Assembly: GCA_021234155.1 (NCBI GenBank)
Contig: JAJEKV010000093.1
Coordinates: forward strand, 3,098,398-3,162,397
DNA from: Isoetes taiwanensis
Taxonomy: Eukaryota > Streptophyta > Lycopodiopsida > Isoetales > Isoetaceae
DNA: 64,000 nucleotides
Reading direction: 5' to 3'
Part shown: positions 1 to 13,799 of the stretch, piece by piece
How the letters are laid out: every line of letters begins with the position of its first letter
Numbering within the stretch: the stretch's first letter is position 1
The notes under the pieces: generated by a model
Seen by the model: only the letters and a program-made list of their open reading frames with translations
Told to the model about the DNA's origin: nothing
The model's database searches: none
Program-made: the position numbers and the translations under genes

Positions 1-3000
1 CGCTTCGGCCAACTTGGTCACTGACCATCGCAAGTAAAACAACATTTCACAGTTGATTTAAAGAACATGTAGCCTTGAATTTGCCACGGCGCACCAGCCG
101 CCAGTAATGGTCGAAGTTCAGTGGCGTTAAAGATTCGTTCAATCATTGTCAGCCAATAATTATGTCATTGCATTAGGCTATGTTCAAAGAACAAGTTTCT
201 TAACAAGATTAGCGTTTGTGGTCATCAGCTCGAGCTCGGTGTCGCTCATCTTAGATCACGTTGTAGAGGTCTTCATTGTTCTGTGATACGATGTTGCAGT
301 TTAGTTTCGTTTCTATGACAGGTCGTCCGGTCAAATAAAGTTTGGTCTGTCGCATACCATTTCAGCTAATACAGCGGAGCAACCTTTTCTACTAATGCTC
401 GCCAGATGGTTTTGCATCTTGCAGATTCTCACGTTTTCGTTCTTTGCATTACCCATTTGTACCATTGGCTCTTCATGTCTCCACCTTGTTCATTTGCTCA
501 TAGACATCTTTATCTATCGCGAGTCAGAGCAAGCATTATTCATCCTCATTCCCTTCCGCAGTTCGTATTCGTTCTTCGACCGCAGACACGCGACGCTTAC
601 GCATTATTGCCATGTGCTGACAGATGCCGCATAGCACCCCGTAGCCAGTAATACGATTAAATTATACCAAAGCGCCGATTCATGCCGCTATCACCGGAAG
701 TATTTGGACACGGAGTACCGAAAGGACCGACACCATGTCTTGTGAGCATGATCGCCAACAGTAGTAAGACACCAAGATTTTATCAAAGCATGGTCGGAGA
801 TTATGGTCTTTGATATTCGTAAATGCAGCTGAGTGCTGAGCTGGTAACAGATTCAGTATTCAAAGCTCTTCCTTCCTCAGGTTTGGATAGTACTCAAAGC
901 GTCTGTGAGCTTGCCAATGCTTCCACCACGCCGGGTCTGGCAGAGTTTATCTCTGGTCAATGGCGTATTTAGGCAATATACAGGTGTTCACGATCATTGA
1001 TTGGCTGGGCCCCGGTCTTCGGTCAAACAAGATAGAGAAGAGAGTTAACATGTGTTCGCTTCTTTACCTAACAATTGTTCATGCTAAACCTTCCATTAAA
1101 TTCGTAGTTGGGGAGTCCTCAAATAAAGATTGCTCAGTACCATTTGCCGTCCAAAGACAGCACACTATTTTTGTTTAGCGATGACCTCGCATTACAAACG
1201 TCCCGGTCCATCGCCTTAGGTGCCTGGAAGAAACCCCCAAGAAAAACAACAGTTGCATTAGGGAGAAGGCGGATCGTCGAAGCCGCGCATTACCATGTCT
1301 CTCAGCCCCATACGTCACTTGGCATCATACTCGAAAAGGTATGGTTAGGGCATCCTCTCAGCCAATTCGAAATTTGTCGTTACTAGGTCATCGGGTAAGA
1401 TGAAATACGGTACCGTTATCGGCATGCAATATTTCGCAGAGCTAACCTCGCGACTATCAGCCTTTCTGTAATCGTCAACTGGTAAACATATGCCGCTGAA
1501 AGTTCAGCGAGACGAGCGCCGCACGACAAAGAATGAATATTCGCATGCCAACAAATATCAAGAATAGTTCTTCAAGGTAAGAAAGTATCGCTCGGTTAAA
1601 GCGCTAATCGTTAAATAAGATTTTGCCGCCAATCAGCAAAGCTGGTATGAAATAATCTTCACCGCGTGTTTTCATTTCTGGGACAGTGGTATATTCCCGC
1701 GATGTCGGTAGCCACATGCCCCCATAACAGAATAAAATCTTCCTTTCATCAAACTCACCATGTAGAACCGTCGCATTCATCATGTCGACTCTTTCGATCG
1801 AGTTCTCAATCTTTTCTTCAGAAAGATACCTTCCTCTTACTTGTTCTTTCTAAAGAACTCATTCATTTCTCGCTCCAGCGCGCCGTAGTTAAATAAACAA
1901 ATACGGTTATTGCTGGTGAATGTCACCATCCGCTTCGAATAAAGAAAGGTATTCTTATCCAATACTTCAATATACTGTTGATTTACTTTCTGACAACTTC
2001 TGCTCGTATCGACTTTTTGATTCCACCAAACTGTTCTTATTCAGCGCCGATATCTTTTCTTTCCTTTTTTCACCTGTTTACCATGTTTGACTGTTAACTT
2101 GGTCGGCCGACCATAATCAGATAGCAATTTCGGTATTCCGCCAGTAGAACTGCAATATTGCGCCCGCAAAATAGTTCAGTTGTTAATTTAATGGATGTTG
2201 TTCGATGGTGCCATGTCTTCCGGTGACGCTTCACGTCATTACGAGCCGTAATTGTCTCCATCAACGTTCAAAATAAAATCAAACCAGTTATATAACAGGT
2301 TTCGATCTCCTTTCAGCATTGTTGCTGAGGATGGAGTGAAAGGTACAAAGCTTGTCATCAAAGACTCACGCCTTCGATTATATTTAACCTTTTCCAAAGT
2401 TCGTTAGCGTATTGTTGCATCTTCGCCAAATAAATTACTCACTTGGTGACTCTCAGATTCACCGATAATCTACCATCGTAGCCCGCGGGAGGTCCAATAA
2501 TAATGTTCTTCCGCATCAGTCGCCATAAAATTAATGCCGGGTGACAATATTTTCTTCAAACAAAGACCGCCAGACTTTGTCTTCCGTCGCTAGCGGGATT
2601 GCATCGAAGTCTTCCATTTGCGCATGGACCATCGCTCAGTAGCTGTCGACCAAAAGGAATCGGGTGTTTCCGAGTAGATCAACGCTTCTTCGCATAGCGT
2701 TCTTTCCTGACCGAACAGCGCTATCAGCCCGTGTCTTCCTTCGACTCTCAGTTAAGAGTGCAGTTGGCTCGAATATACCGCATACCTTCTTTTCGATCGC
2801 ATCTGTTCTCATCTCTCGATCGGTTGGTCGCCATAAACATGCAGTACTTCCGTTATTGAAGTTCGCCAGTCTGCCTCCAGTTCGTCAATCACGTGCCACG
2901 ATTGTATGTTGAGTTTACAGCCGTCGCCAGCGCAACATTATCGAAGCTTCCGGGCAGTGCATAGAATGTCATCTCCGCTCACTTCCTGGTCGTTCTCTTC

Positions 3001-3900
3001 ATTCTAATTTCAGATAATGGCTATTAACGTTAGCTCACTGGCGTCATTCCAGCAGAATCTTCAATACGCTGAAAGTACAGAGCAATTATCGCCAGCAGCA
3101 GCATACCGCCGGTTGCATGAAAGCTTGCCGAGGTTATTAACCATACCTGGCCATTTGACTCGTTGTTATCGTTGCTGGCTCGCTGTGCCCACTCTTACCC
3201 TTCAGCTCTCTCAGCTCTTCTCTTCTCATAAACATGGGAGATGCGTACCGTTGCGCCATCGCAAAGAGCGACAAAATACTTACCACTTTTCTGCTTTCTC
3301 TAATCGCGAAAGAATATCATGCATCTTCTGATCGGTATCCGCCGGGTGCCACTAAGATGGAAGTCAATTTCGGCGTGTCGTCATCTTCGTCTGTAATTTC
3401 CCAATAAGTTTGTCCGCCGAGAATATCGAACAAGATTCGTGCAGGCATGGATAGATGAATTGTTCATATTTAAAAGCTTGTTACTTGCCGCGGTCGAAGA
3501 GGCCAATGCACTGAAATTCTGATTTCATCGAAGTCGACCAAGACTTTCGACTTTTTCAATATCTGTCATGTTGTTTTCCATTCTCGACAGCTGATTGTCT
3601 CCCCAGCTTCTGGCCACACTCTGGCTTTGTTTCACCAATAACGACCAAAGCTTCTGCGGGGATGATCCTTTTTCAAATCAGCCGCCATTTTTGATGGTCT
3701 CCATGCCTTACATCAGAAAGCATGGAATGGGGAGTTCATTCCACTTTGTTTTACCTCCTGCCGTTCATGATATTCTATTTCCTGTCATTCTGCTTCAATC
3801 AGATTCGCCGACGATTCCTCGTACCATCACTCCCAAATAAATTTTGCAATGTCGCCATGCCAGATATCGCCAGACCTGAACGAAAGATTAGCCTGCGAAT
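1..3900 (-). pseudogene. Degraded mirror copy of the 6.1-kb LINE (50,990-56,530 part)
   Basis: The first bases of the window mirror the 3' part of LINE ORF2. The stretch at 71-95 matches the reverse complement of 56,417-56,441, and the preceding run around 30-45 matches near 56,465-56,490. The left copy therefore begins within the element about 570 bp before its poly(A), and the mirror must continue upstream of the window or end at the contig edge. The inner boundary near 3,900 is interpolated from anchors, not seen. No LINE reading frame survives. Confidence 0.75.
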
Positions 3901-5769
3901 GTTACCAAATGCTGGCCGTACCCTGCCGAATGTCATGGTTTTGCTCAAGGAAAGAGCGTTTGAAACAGTTCACCGGCCACGCGGGTACCGTTTATGACTG
4001 CAGCTGGCGATGCGTACAGTCGTTAAACATAAAGACTGAGTTGTCAATTTAATGAGTGTCAGATAAATCAATACGCCATATTAGGTAAAGTTTTATGTGC
4101 TGGCGCACAGCTTGGTAATTTCATGTGCACAAGTTATTATTGTGCTTGGTTACCAGGAAGGTGCAATCCTCGCTGTGCAGCTCTTAGCATACTTAAGCGA
4201 TATCGATGTTTGCCTGTAACGCCAAACCGCTATAACCCGACGTCACCATCGTTAAAGCCGCTATCGGCAACGAACGGAAAGCAAAATTCGGTCGCATTGG
4301 AACCGAAGGTCATTCGTGTCCCTCATTATACCAAAGCCGCCGAAAGCCCGGGCACAACCTCGCCTTCGCTTCAGAATTGCCGACGCCAGTGTTTTATTCG
4401 TCCAGCGTTCGGTAAAGGCTCTGTTGCAGATGTTATCATCTCCGTAGCGACAACGTCAGTTTACAGAAAACTTAAGGATGGCAGGTCTCATATTTGAGGC
4501 ATGGTTTCCATTTGGACGCGATAGTTATCGCACAAAGAAAGTTAATGTCATGGATTGACAAAAACACCCAGCAATATTTGGGTCATTCTCACCGAGACAA
4601 AGGGTCCTCCCGCCGCACCATTTTCAGAAGATGGTTCTGCTATACAGCCGCACTTCATTCAAATGTTATTGCATTGGTTCGACTTCAAGTCCAAAATGCT
4701 GGTTGTTGTTGGCGGGAGCCAATCGAGACTTTAACCATCTAAAAATGCGCCCAGAAATGCCGTTGTTGTTGCCGCCACTTCATGCCGCCACTGCCTTCGT
4801 AGCACAAGGCCAAATAAATATTTGATGTCGGGCATTGTAAAGCAAAACCATGATTGCGCGCGACACGCCTTTACGCAATAAGTCCACAGGTTACGCTAAC
4901 ATTACGATAGCTGGACAGCATTGCGCGTCGGTTCATGCATAATTTTGCAGCCTTCGCCGCGGATCGTCGCTGACCGCCCCGAGTAATTATGGCATTCTGA
5001 CAGGCTCTTCCTCAGAATTGACAACAGGTCGCAATTTTCATGCAAGAGTTATCAACGGAGATTAACAACATATCATGAACATTATTTGGGATATAACACT
5101 AAAGCCCAGAAAACAATTTCTGCACGCTTCTAATGGTATGAACAGTAGCCTCTTAGGTTGGCGCAGCGCAGATTACATATTTAATGTCAATTGGTTGGCT
5201 GAAAGGGGTCAACATATTTTATACCACGGGTAAAAATACGCCGAAGACAATAAAATAATTTATATTAAACTGAGGAAAGGAGCATCACTTATCAGTGCTC
5301 ACCGCTTGAGATGCAATAATGCTGCAATTTTGGTACTTTCATGTTTAAAGTTACTTGTAAAGCTCTATGATTACGGGAATATCTTACGGTCAGTTTTAAG
5401 ACGCGTCACATGCAATTAAGGAGATACCATAATCACTTCAATGTATACCATAAAGCACATGTCAGCATCGATATAAGTTTACAGTTTGCGCCGAAAGTTG
5501 AACGCTGGAATTCGCAAGCGAATGTTGCCATCGTCAAATTCCTTATCATCGTACTGACCATCCATTCACTACGAATTTTTTCATGAAATTTCAGCGACAA
5601 ACATGCCGTACACCAAATCTGTCGATGACGCCACTGCGTTCTGGTATATCAACGGTACCACATGGCGAAGCTGCGATCATCAATATTTTGAGAAAATCGA
5701 AGCTTCGATAATTTTGCTTGAATGAGTGCATGATAACGCAAACATGTAACGCCATTTCACGTGGAGTGG

Positions 5770-7300
5770 AGAGTACCGTAATGTTCCGCAATGAGCAACA
5801 AGTTTTAAAATACTGAAACTTAGAGGCATGAAAGACCGCCCTTTCTCCATTTTATTCACGAATAACAGCTTCAATGCTACGTGGTGAAATGAAAGATTGA
5901 ACAAAATAATTACGCGGGCATCAACGGGCGAAAAACGTCGGTGATTGCATTGAAGTCGACGCGCTTATCTTCCTTTGAGAAGGATGTGTGCCTACGCTGC
6001 CGTTGGCAAACGCCGCATGAATTTTGGGGAGTCAGTGACACCGCCTTCCTCTCAACATTGGCAGCTAAAAAGCCGAGTCTTTGCATGATAAACGGCGTGA
6101 GGACGACGGCGGTGATGGACGCATTGGGAAATGCCGACGGCTCATTCGCCGCAGTGATGAGGCCAATCAAAGAATGGTCGGCGCCGCCTCTTTCAGCTGC
6201 CCGCCTTTATGACTGTCGGCGTCGGCATCGCTCGCCAGTCACATGCCTGCCTGCTCACGCAGTATACATGCTCTGCTGCACCGCTTGGCGGCTGATATGA
6301 CATTACACCGCGTCGCTATTCACCAGTGGCGTCGTTCACGTCGCAAAATACAAGGGCTGGGCTGTTTTTCACTCATGGCGGCCTTCAACATCCTCGGGCG
6401 CCTCTAAAGGCACCCGGTTCGTATCTGTATAATGAGATGATACCGGCGGAAGCGCCCGCTCTGCACGCGTGGTGGACGTTTTGATCGTCGTCGCATGGCA
6501 ACCTCGCCTGCGCATGGCTCGCAATGTTCATTCCGTTTTATACGCCACGCCTGGGCGCCAGAGTCAGCGCATGTCAGCCCGTTGAAGGCGCCAGCCGGCA
6601 GTCCGGCCCATTTCGATTGACAGCCATTTCAGCATCGCGACTTTCGGGCGTTCGCCGAAGGTAGCTTGATTGGTATGGGATGGGCAGCCATACCCCGGCA
6701 TTGCTTGCTATGATCGGCGACGCCACGCAACATCGCATCAGACGCGCAATTTGGGGATCTCGTGAGGTTCATAGAGCCGGGCGCCAGCTCGCGATGGGAT
6801 GGAGTCGCCGTGCTCACGAAAGGGAAGCGTTCGGTAGCTTCTGCCGCGCAGATTGCGCACGGTCACACGACGGCGATGCGGGTGGTCGCAGACGCAACAT
6901 CGCCGTTGCATTCACCGTACGGCAAGGTTCGCTTTCGACTGCCAGTCAAGAGCCCTGGGGTGTATTTCAGTAGTTCACCAGAATGCTTTCATTCGTAAAG
7001 CTCGGAAGAAGGGTCATCGTTTATCTATCTATTTAGTAGCCCAGAATGTAGGTACCGGGTCTCGCGAGTCGGTACGCCATAATTCATCGTGATCCGCATC
7101 CCCCGGAAGCGTGTCAGCAGTAAATGTAACTGAAAGAAATTCATTGTAGACACTCGGGAGATTTGCATGAGTTGCAGATAGTACACTTGGGTGAAGTCCT
7201 GGCAGAGTGTTTAATGTCGCCTTTCAGTCAATATAGTTAATCGAATCAAAACACTATTTCAGATATACAACACTTTCATGCCCCGATGTTTTCACGACCG
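5770..7300 (+). pseudogene. Degraded mirror copy of the 2.2-kb LINE (46,093-48,264)
   Basis: The GC-rich patch around 5.9-7.0 kb corresponds to the GC-rich minus-strand LINE. A 21-base stretch at 6,668-6,688 matches the reverse complement of 46,959-46,980 with one gap, and similarity continues on both sides. Because the insertion is present in both arms, the arms parted after this LINE inserted, as expected of a read artefact. The limits are interpolated. Confidence 0.75.
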
Positions 7301-9399
7301 TTTAAATTTATCATAGCAGACATGCAATGATATAAAGTGTCACCACTTTTGAATGTGAAACAAACAAGCTTCCAAAAACAATTTGCAAATGTCCCTCATG
7401 TATATGGATAGGTTAGGAGTGTTAGGGCTGCAGGGCATTCATAACAGTTCAAGGGACAGAAGAATGATTTACCAAAAATGGAGACATTCAAAATAACTTG
7501 ATTTAAACCGCTGGGTGCACCACCGTAACGCAAACACCATCGAAATGGAACAGCGGGGATAACTCAATCGCGAGCCAAAGTCGGTCAACGTGACTGATAA
7601 AACAATGCCGAATGAAATAAAGGGGCCACACTAAACCGACCGGGGAGAACGAAAAACTTCCGGCGACATTGCAGTTTGGGAATTTCATGTTTTTAAAGGC
7701 GCATTTTGTTAACCGCGTGACAATCTGCCTAAGGTCGAAATCATTACGAACACGCCATCTATGTTGGTCGCCGCTTCGCTGCGTTCAAATATTTGCAGCT
7801 TTGCAGCAGCCAACGACATGACCCGAAAGTTACAATCGCCACTGGCGAAGAAGACGTCAACGCCTATCATACTGCATTAATTATTCATTCACTATTTGTG
7901 CACCCTGTTAAGAGTTCGAAGCGCTGACAACATAGGGCGTCGTAAATCAGCAAGCCAGCCTGTGTTCATGGCGCGACAGCCAGAGCCATGTAACAACGAG
8001 ATGCGTTAAAGATGAGTGGGATACGTCTCAAAAAAAAAAAAGCTTTTAGCGAGATCCAATAAGACAAAGGTAATTGACAAGCAGTCTCTCAAAGAAAAGG
8101 AGTAATAGAAAATATTACAGCTGATGAGCACTTCAAAATGCGTTTAATGGTTACAGGCGATGTTAATATCTTCTACCACTTGCTTTTGAATGGTTTAATA
8201 ACGCCGTCGGGCGCTGATTCTGTTGGTCGCCTGAAATACGCCAGTAAACTATTTAATCAAGTTAGTCGAAAATGATACAGCTGGTCAGCACCGCGACCTC
8301 GCTTTTCGCCAACGCGAATTATATTGAGCACATAGCCGAAGCAGCATTTTGAAGCCATACTTCCAGGCTGAAAACGCGGTGCTCTTACGCCATAATATGC
8401 CGTATCTTCCTGTAATTTCCAAAGCCGAGAGCAAGAAATCAGCACTTCAGCCATAAACTCCGCCATTTAAACCGCCATAAATAAAACCCAAAGAACGTCT
8501 TTCGCTTCCGACGCTGTGAAGGAGTCGAGGTTGCGCAGTGTTGCCGCCGCGCATGTTCTACCGCCACAATCGTAATCTCCTCTTCCCCATTCCAATATCA
8601 CATGCCGTTAAAGATGTATACTGACAACATCGACTAGCGAGCCATCGGCACAGTCACAAAACACAAAGCAAAGAATTCAAACATAAAGGCGGTGCGTCAG
8701 CATACCCAAGAGCATCTTCGCCGTCAGCGCATCCACGCCTACTGCAATAAATTTTCCGATGACCGGACCGCCACCGCCAGAAATGTAGTGTTTTTTCTGG
8801 CAGATGAGATGTGCGTTTTCTATTATGAGATTTTCACCGCCACTCAGTTCACGCTTACTCGCGATGAGATATAGTTCGCCAAATTCTTCAAACATATCAT
8901 TTGCCCAGGATTACCAAAGAACTTTATTTACCCGCCGATACCGGTTGAGTTACCTGACAGTCAGCCGCTTCAATATGTAGTAAAGTCTTCGTAATATCGC
9001 ATTCTATTACTTTAGTGCCCGCAACCGACAAATCTTCATCTGGCCTCTATGCTTCACCAGCCTAACTCGGCAACAATTCCTGTTAAGAACGGTCAGTCTG
9101 ATCATCATCCCCAGAAACAATTAGAAATTGGTCAGAATCAAATAAACACGAACAAAGTCAAATAGACTATCGCTAATGTTCTGCTCATGCAAAAGTTGCA
9201 CTATTCTCGGCAAGCTGGGCAGGAGGAAGATATAGGTACCGGGAGATTTCCATCCATCTGTGTAGTGAGTTCAATAAAAGGAAGTCGAATTAATCATCTA
9301 AAGCCTGTTAAATACTTTTCAAAGGCTAGATTTCCGCCTTTTGCTTTTCACCGACATCATTCAATAAGAATTTATTCTACAATCATCGATTGGAAACTT

Positions 9400-11200
9400 T
9401 CATTCTTTATCGTTGAAAGATCAAGAACGGGTAGATTTCATCAATTCTTTGTTAAATCGCAGGGATCAACGTAGGCCTTTGTGAATGAAGATTACATTTA
9501 TCGGTTGGCCCAACACAAACGCCAGCCCTATTTCGTCATGTTTCATTTGTTTTACCATTCAAGACGCATGATTTCGCAGAACTGATTATGTGTGCCGTTC
9601 ACTCGAGAATGCCAGATTCTTCGGCAAACCACAAGTTCGACAGAAAGAAAATGTTATTCACGATTTACCGTTGGGTAAAATTTGTATTATCGTGATGAAG
9701 GAACTGTTTAAACGTATCATCCAGCAAACATCGGCAGTTCAAAATAGATTCAACAAGATGCTTGTTTGAAATAATCCTGATCAAATGCGGTACATCGACC
9801 AAAACGCTTCGATACAACATATCAATATAGGTAAATCGGGTACCCACACATCCGTTATATCCTATCAACTTCATTTGTACAAAATGATGACAGCCATCGG
9901 ACCAAATGTTTAATCAAAGTTTTGCCAAGCATCAACTAACAAAACGAAACGCTACTAAATCATTGCAGGACATCAGTAAAGTCACTTCTGGGATTGAGCC
10001 TGGTATATTACAACATTCAAATCTTCTGGACTATTAAAGGATGGTGGTGGCAGCATATTTCACATTCTTACTAATTTCCAAACCAAAACTTTTCACGAAA
10101 TTCAATTTGTAAAATGCGATCGTGAAAATAACGTTATCTTCGCCGAAAGTAGTCCTCGAAGATGGCCAGACTTTTCATGGGGTATCGGGCATTCTCGACT
10201 TCTCTACCAGATATTACAACCATTCATATCCTGGCCCGAGCTGCCACGCCCCGCGAGAAGGATTGAATGAATATGACAACGCCACGATGTCAGCGAACTC
10301 TGCTGTAAGTTACATTTGCGCTTCGACTATTTTCTGCCAAATAACGCCATGCCCACTTCAACGATCACCGAAGTGGTCAGCACGACAGCCGACAGCCCGG
10401 CGGGGCGCACGCCATTCTTTTCACCGCGAATGGCGAGCGCATTTTGCCTTAATAAAAGCCACAAAGGTATCGCCGCTCGCCATGGCCCGGGCGAGGATCA
10501 CCGTGCTATGGCCTATCGTGCCGAAATACGCCAGCGTCGCATATCGCGATATCGAAAATACCCATGGTTAGAAAACTATTAACATTCAGTTGCTTTTGCA
10601 AAATAAATGCGATGGGTATCGCAGTCAGCGGCGGAACTTTCGCGATGCAACACATGGTTACCTTTTGAAACATTGACCGGAAATATCGTTGGTCGAAGAT
10701 TCCATTGAGTTTGCTGAGCCAGCAATACGACAATCTAAGAGTACAAACGTCTTCATTGCCGATGCTGGCACAGGGTAATATCGTCGAGGGTATTTCATCA
10801 GACAGCGCCTTCAACACGATGACGAAGAGCAGACGTGAATTGCGTTTGCGATGTTCTCACGAATTAAAATCGGGTTTCACTGCAGATTGATATGCAATTT
10901 ATAGTCGGAGGGCAGGCGCAGCAGCAGCAGTAAGATACCGGCGTGGTTTTGATTTATGCCTACGTACTGCAGACGCGGTACCAAAGCCTGGCGATCCGCT
11001 TCAGCCACCCACGCAAGGCTTCGTCACCGAAAGGGGTAAGGAGTGAGCCGCCGAACAACAACAAACCTTCATGGATAAATAAAGAAATTATCGCTCAAAG
11101 GCGAACCGTTATTAGTTCGCGACCTGGTTGGTCGCTGCCTTTCGTCTCCGCCATTTCGCCTGCTTCAATACCTTCCGCGAATCATGGAAAGTCGTGATGC
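9400..11200 (+). pseudogene. Degraded mirror copy of the alpha-galactosidase gene
   Basis: At 10,261-10,312 the sequence mirrors the exon that carries the YLKYDNC nucleophile motif (42,013-42,071) plus its donor site, including a shared ATATGACAAC core. The coding frame is not kept. The limits are interpolated from neighbouring anchors. The 149-codon ORF at 10,122-10,571 is accidental. Confidence 0.75.
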
Positions 11201-13799
11201 CGATAACGTACCTTCATTATCACTGGCTGGGCGATAACCAATTTAGTTTTCTGGAACGTCATGAACACCGGAATTTGTTGGAGGTATTTGAAGCCATTTA
11301 AAGAGCTATTCACGCTGGTTACCTTAATAGTTCTGCGCCAGAAAGTTTGACAGCCAGTTCACTTGTTTCAGCATTATTCGGGTCGCTTTGTCATTTTTGA
11401 ATATATCACTCGTAGCCTGCTGCTCGCTGGGGAGTATGTACTGAATGCGTACACGTGAAGTGCCGCTCGGACGGCCAACGCAGCCATTCAAAGAAGATCC
11501 TTATTCTCTCCAAGAAAGAGATTGATTCATCGAAGCCTCTGGTCACGTTATCTCTTTCAGTTTACGCCAAGATCTCGAGCCGATCGCCGTTTCCGTGAAC
11601 ATTCCTGATGTCGTCATTATGCATTGCCAGCATTTCTGGCGGGAACATTCTCGACGTTTGGCCAGCGTCTCTCATTTATCCCCGAGTTGCTATCGCGACG
11701 CCAACACCGTATACTAGCCGCATTGAACGCAGAAGATTTGCTCGGTTATCTGTTCAGCCACACTGGTCTTTAAAGACGCCTCGCAGCCCGTAAATTCGAC
11801 CAAAGGGCCGACAACCGCAATACCAGTTTTTCGGGTGATCGGAAGCACACTACAATTGTTGCATGCCTCAGCATTTTTAATGGTTAAAGGGCCTTTCACC
11901 TCACCGATGCCCCTAGATTTTCCATCGTCTCCTTTACCTGTTACCTCACCATACCGTCATGACTTAAAGTCAGCATCATTCTTCATTAACATTAAAGAAA
12001 GACACATGCTGTCGCCGGAATGGGTTGTAACACGAAGACCGAAAATCGTAATATCCACCGGTGTCGAAAGCAAGGCCAGCATGATAAAGAATAGCAGTCA
12101 GCCCAGAGGCGCAGCTCAAATCTCGAGCATATGGTCAACGCCAATCCGAATTCCAGCGTTGGTCTGCATTATAGCGTAAACGTTTGAGATGACGGAAAAA
12201 TATGTAGATCCTGCCATCTAAAGACCGTGGAAGAACCATGCTCTTTAGCGCGCGACAATGCTTCCGCAGATGCGAATGATCGGCGACGCTGATTCATTTT
12301 CTCTTTAGTCGTCAGTTTCCAGGCCCACGCTGTTTGCCGATCAGACGTTCACGCTGATGCAGCAACATATGTCTGAAAAGTATTGCCGATGTTCACGAAG
12401 CTACGCGTTGCCAAGATCGCCTGCCAGCCCCATCGCACGGCGGCCGCTGATACCGCTTCATTTTCGCCATAACAGTCAGGTACCGCTTATTCGGTGCCAA
12501 GGGCACAAAATACGATGGAGAAGAAAAACGGCGATTTGAAGCTCAATTGCTGCGAGCCAAACGAAGATGTGAATCTTCCGGCACTGATTGGGGAGGCGCC
12601 GACGTTAAGATGCGGTAAGCCCGACAGCCGAATCCTCAGAATAGGCGCAACACTTTTCCGCCGATGTTGCCAGAACTGGTCATTCACCGAAATAGTAGTG
12701 TTGTTTCATTGGCTTACGCCGTTCACCACCACGTAAAATAATACAATGCCACACGAATTATCAGCTCAATGCGCCCATCCATACCACACCAAAATGGTTT
12801 GCAAATTCAGCATCACAGAAGCTCACGAATGCTCATTCAGAATTCGTTCACCAGTCCACTATTCGCTAAAGCCCGCTATTTAAACACATTCACGAAAGCT
12901 CCAAGAAGATGGCTGTCATTAAGTTCGTCTAATCACAATGTACTTGAAACCCACATTTCGCCATGGCTTAGTCATTTAAGTTCGCCGCTGGCCAAGCTCA
13001 ACACCTGCTTCGTAGCATTTGATGGTTTCATTATCATCAACTTTGGTCCGTCACTGTTCAATAGAAGACAAACAAATGAAAATGTCAAATTAAGGCACAG
13101 ATAACTGTTCAACATGTAAGATATCAACATCATTCACGAAAGATGTCTTCCGGCACAGTACGCGTAGATGTCATAACGGCAGGAGAATATTGTCATGAGC
13201 CAGAATTGTGTTCATTTAAATGCCTTAGAATGACGGGTTCACGTTTCCACCAACATATCAAATTACGTAGCCAACTTAAAAAGGCTCTGCGCCGCGGTCG
13301 TCGACCTAATTATCAACGATACACGCTTCATACGCAGCTTTATCATCAAGATGTTTGAGCAGTGTCATTTTCGTCGGTCTGCAATTGCTGCCATCTATGC
13401 GTCATCAAGCACGTATTGCCAACGAATAAAAGTCATATCATCACGCCACATCAGCCACCCGGGCAAGATAAGCAGTTTTCCTTATTGGTACCAATTTCGC
13501 CCTAAAAAAGAATAAAGGTTTCAATCTGCGGGTCGGCAATACGTCAACAAAAGTGACGTCATCATATCAAAGCATAGTCGAATATCAAAGATATACTGGG
13601 TCGAGTTTCGACAGTTTAAATAAATAACGACTGAGTTGTCACACGGGCCCAGCGTAAAGGTAGTAACAATATTATATTCAATGACAGTTATTCTGCAATG
13701 TTGTCGGACTTTCATGGTTCTATATCGTTAAAAGGTTTTTTCGCAAAGAGCCTTCCCTTAACCTCAGCAAGCCGCGGATACTGGTCTCATCACGACCAT

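Noticed and set aside
10122-10571. 149-codon plus-strand ORF with glycine/proline-rich look
   Set aside because: It covers the mirrored alpha-galactosidase exons but is out of frame with them, including the YLKYDNC region.
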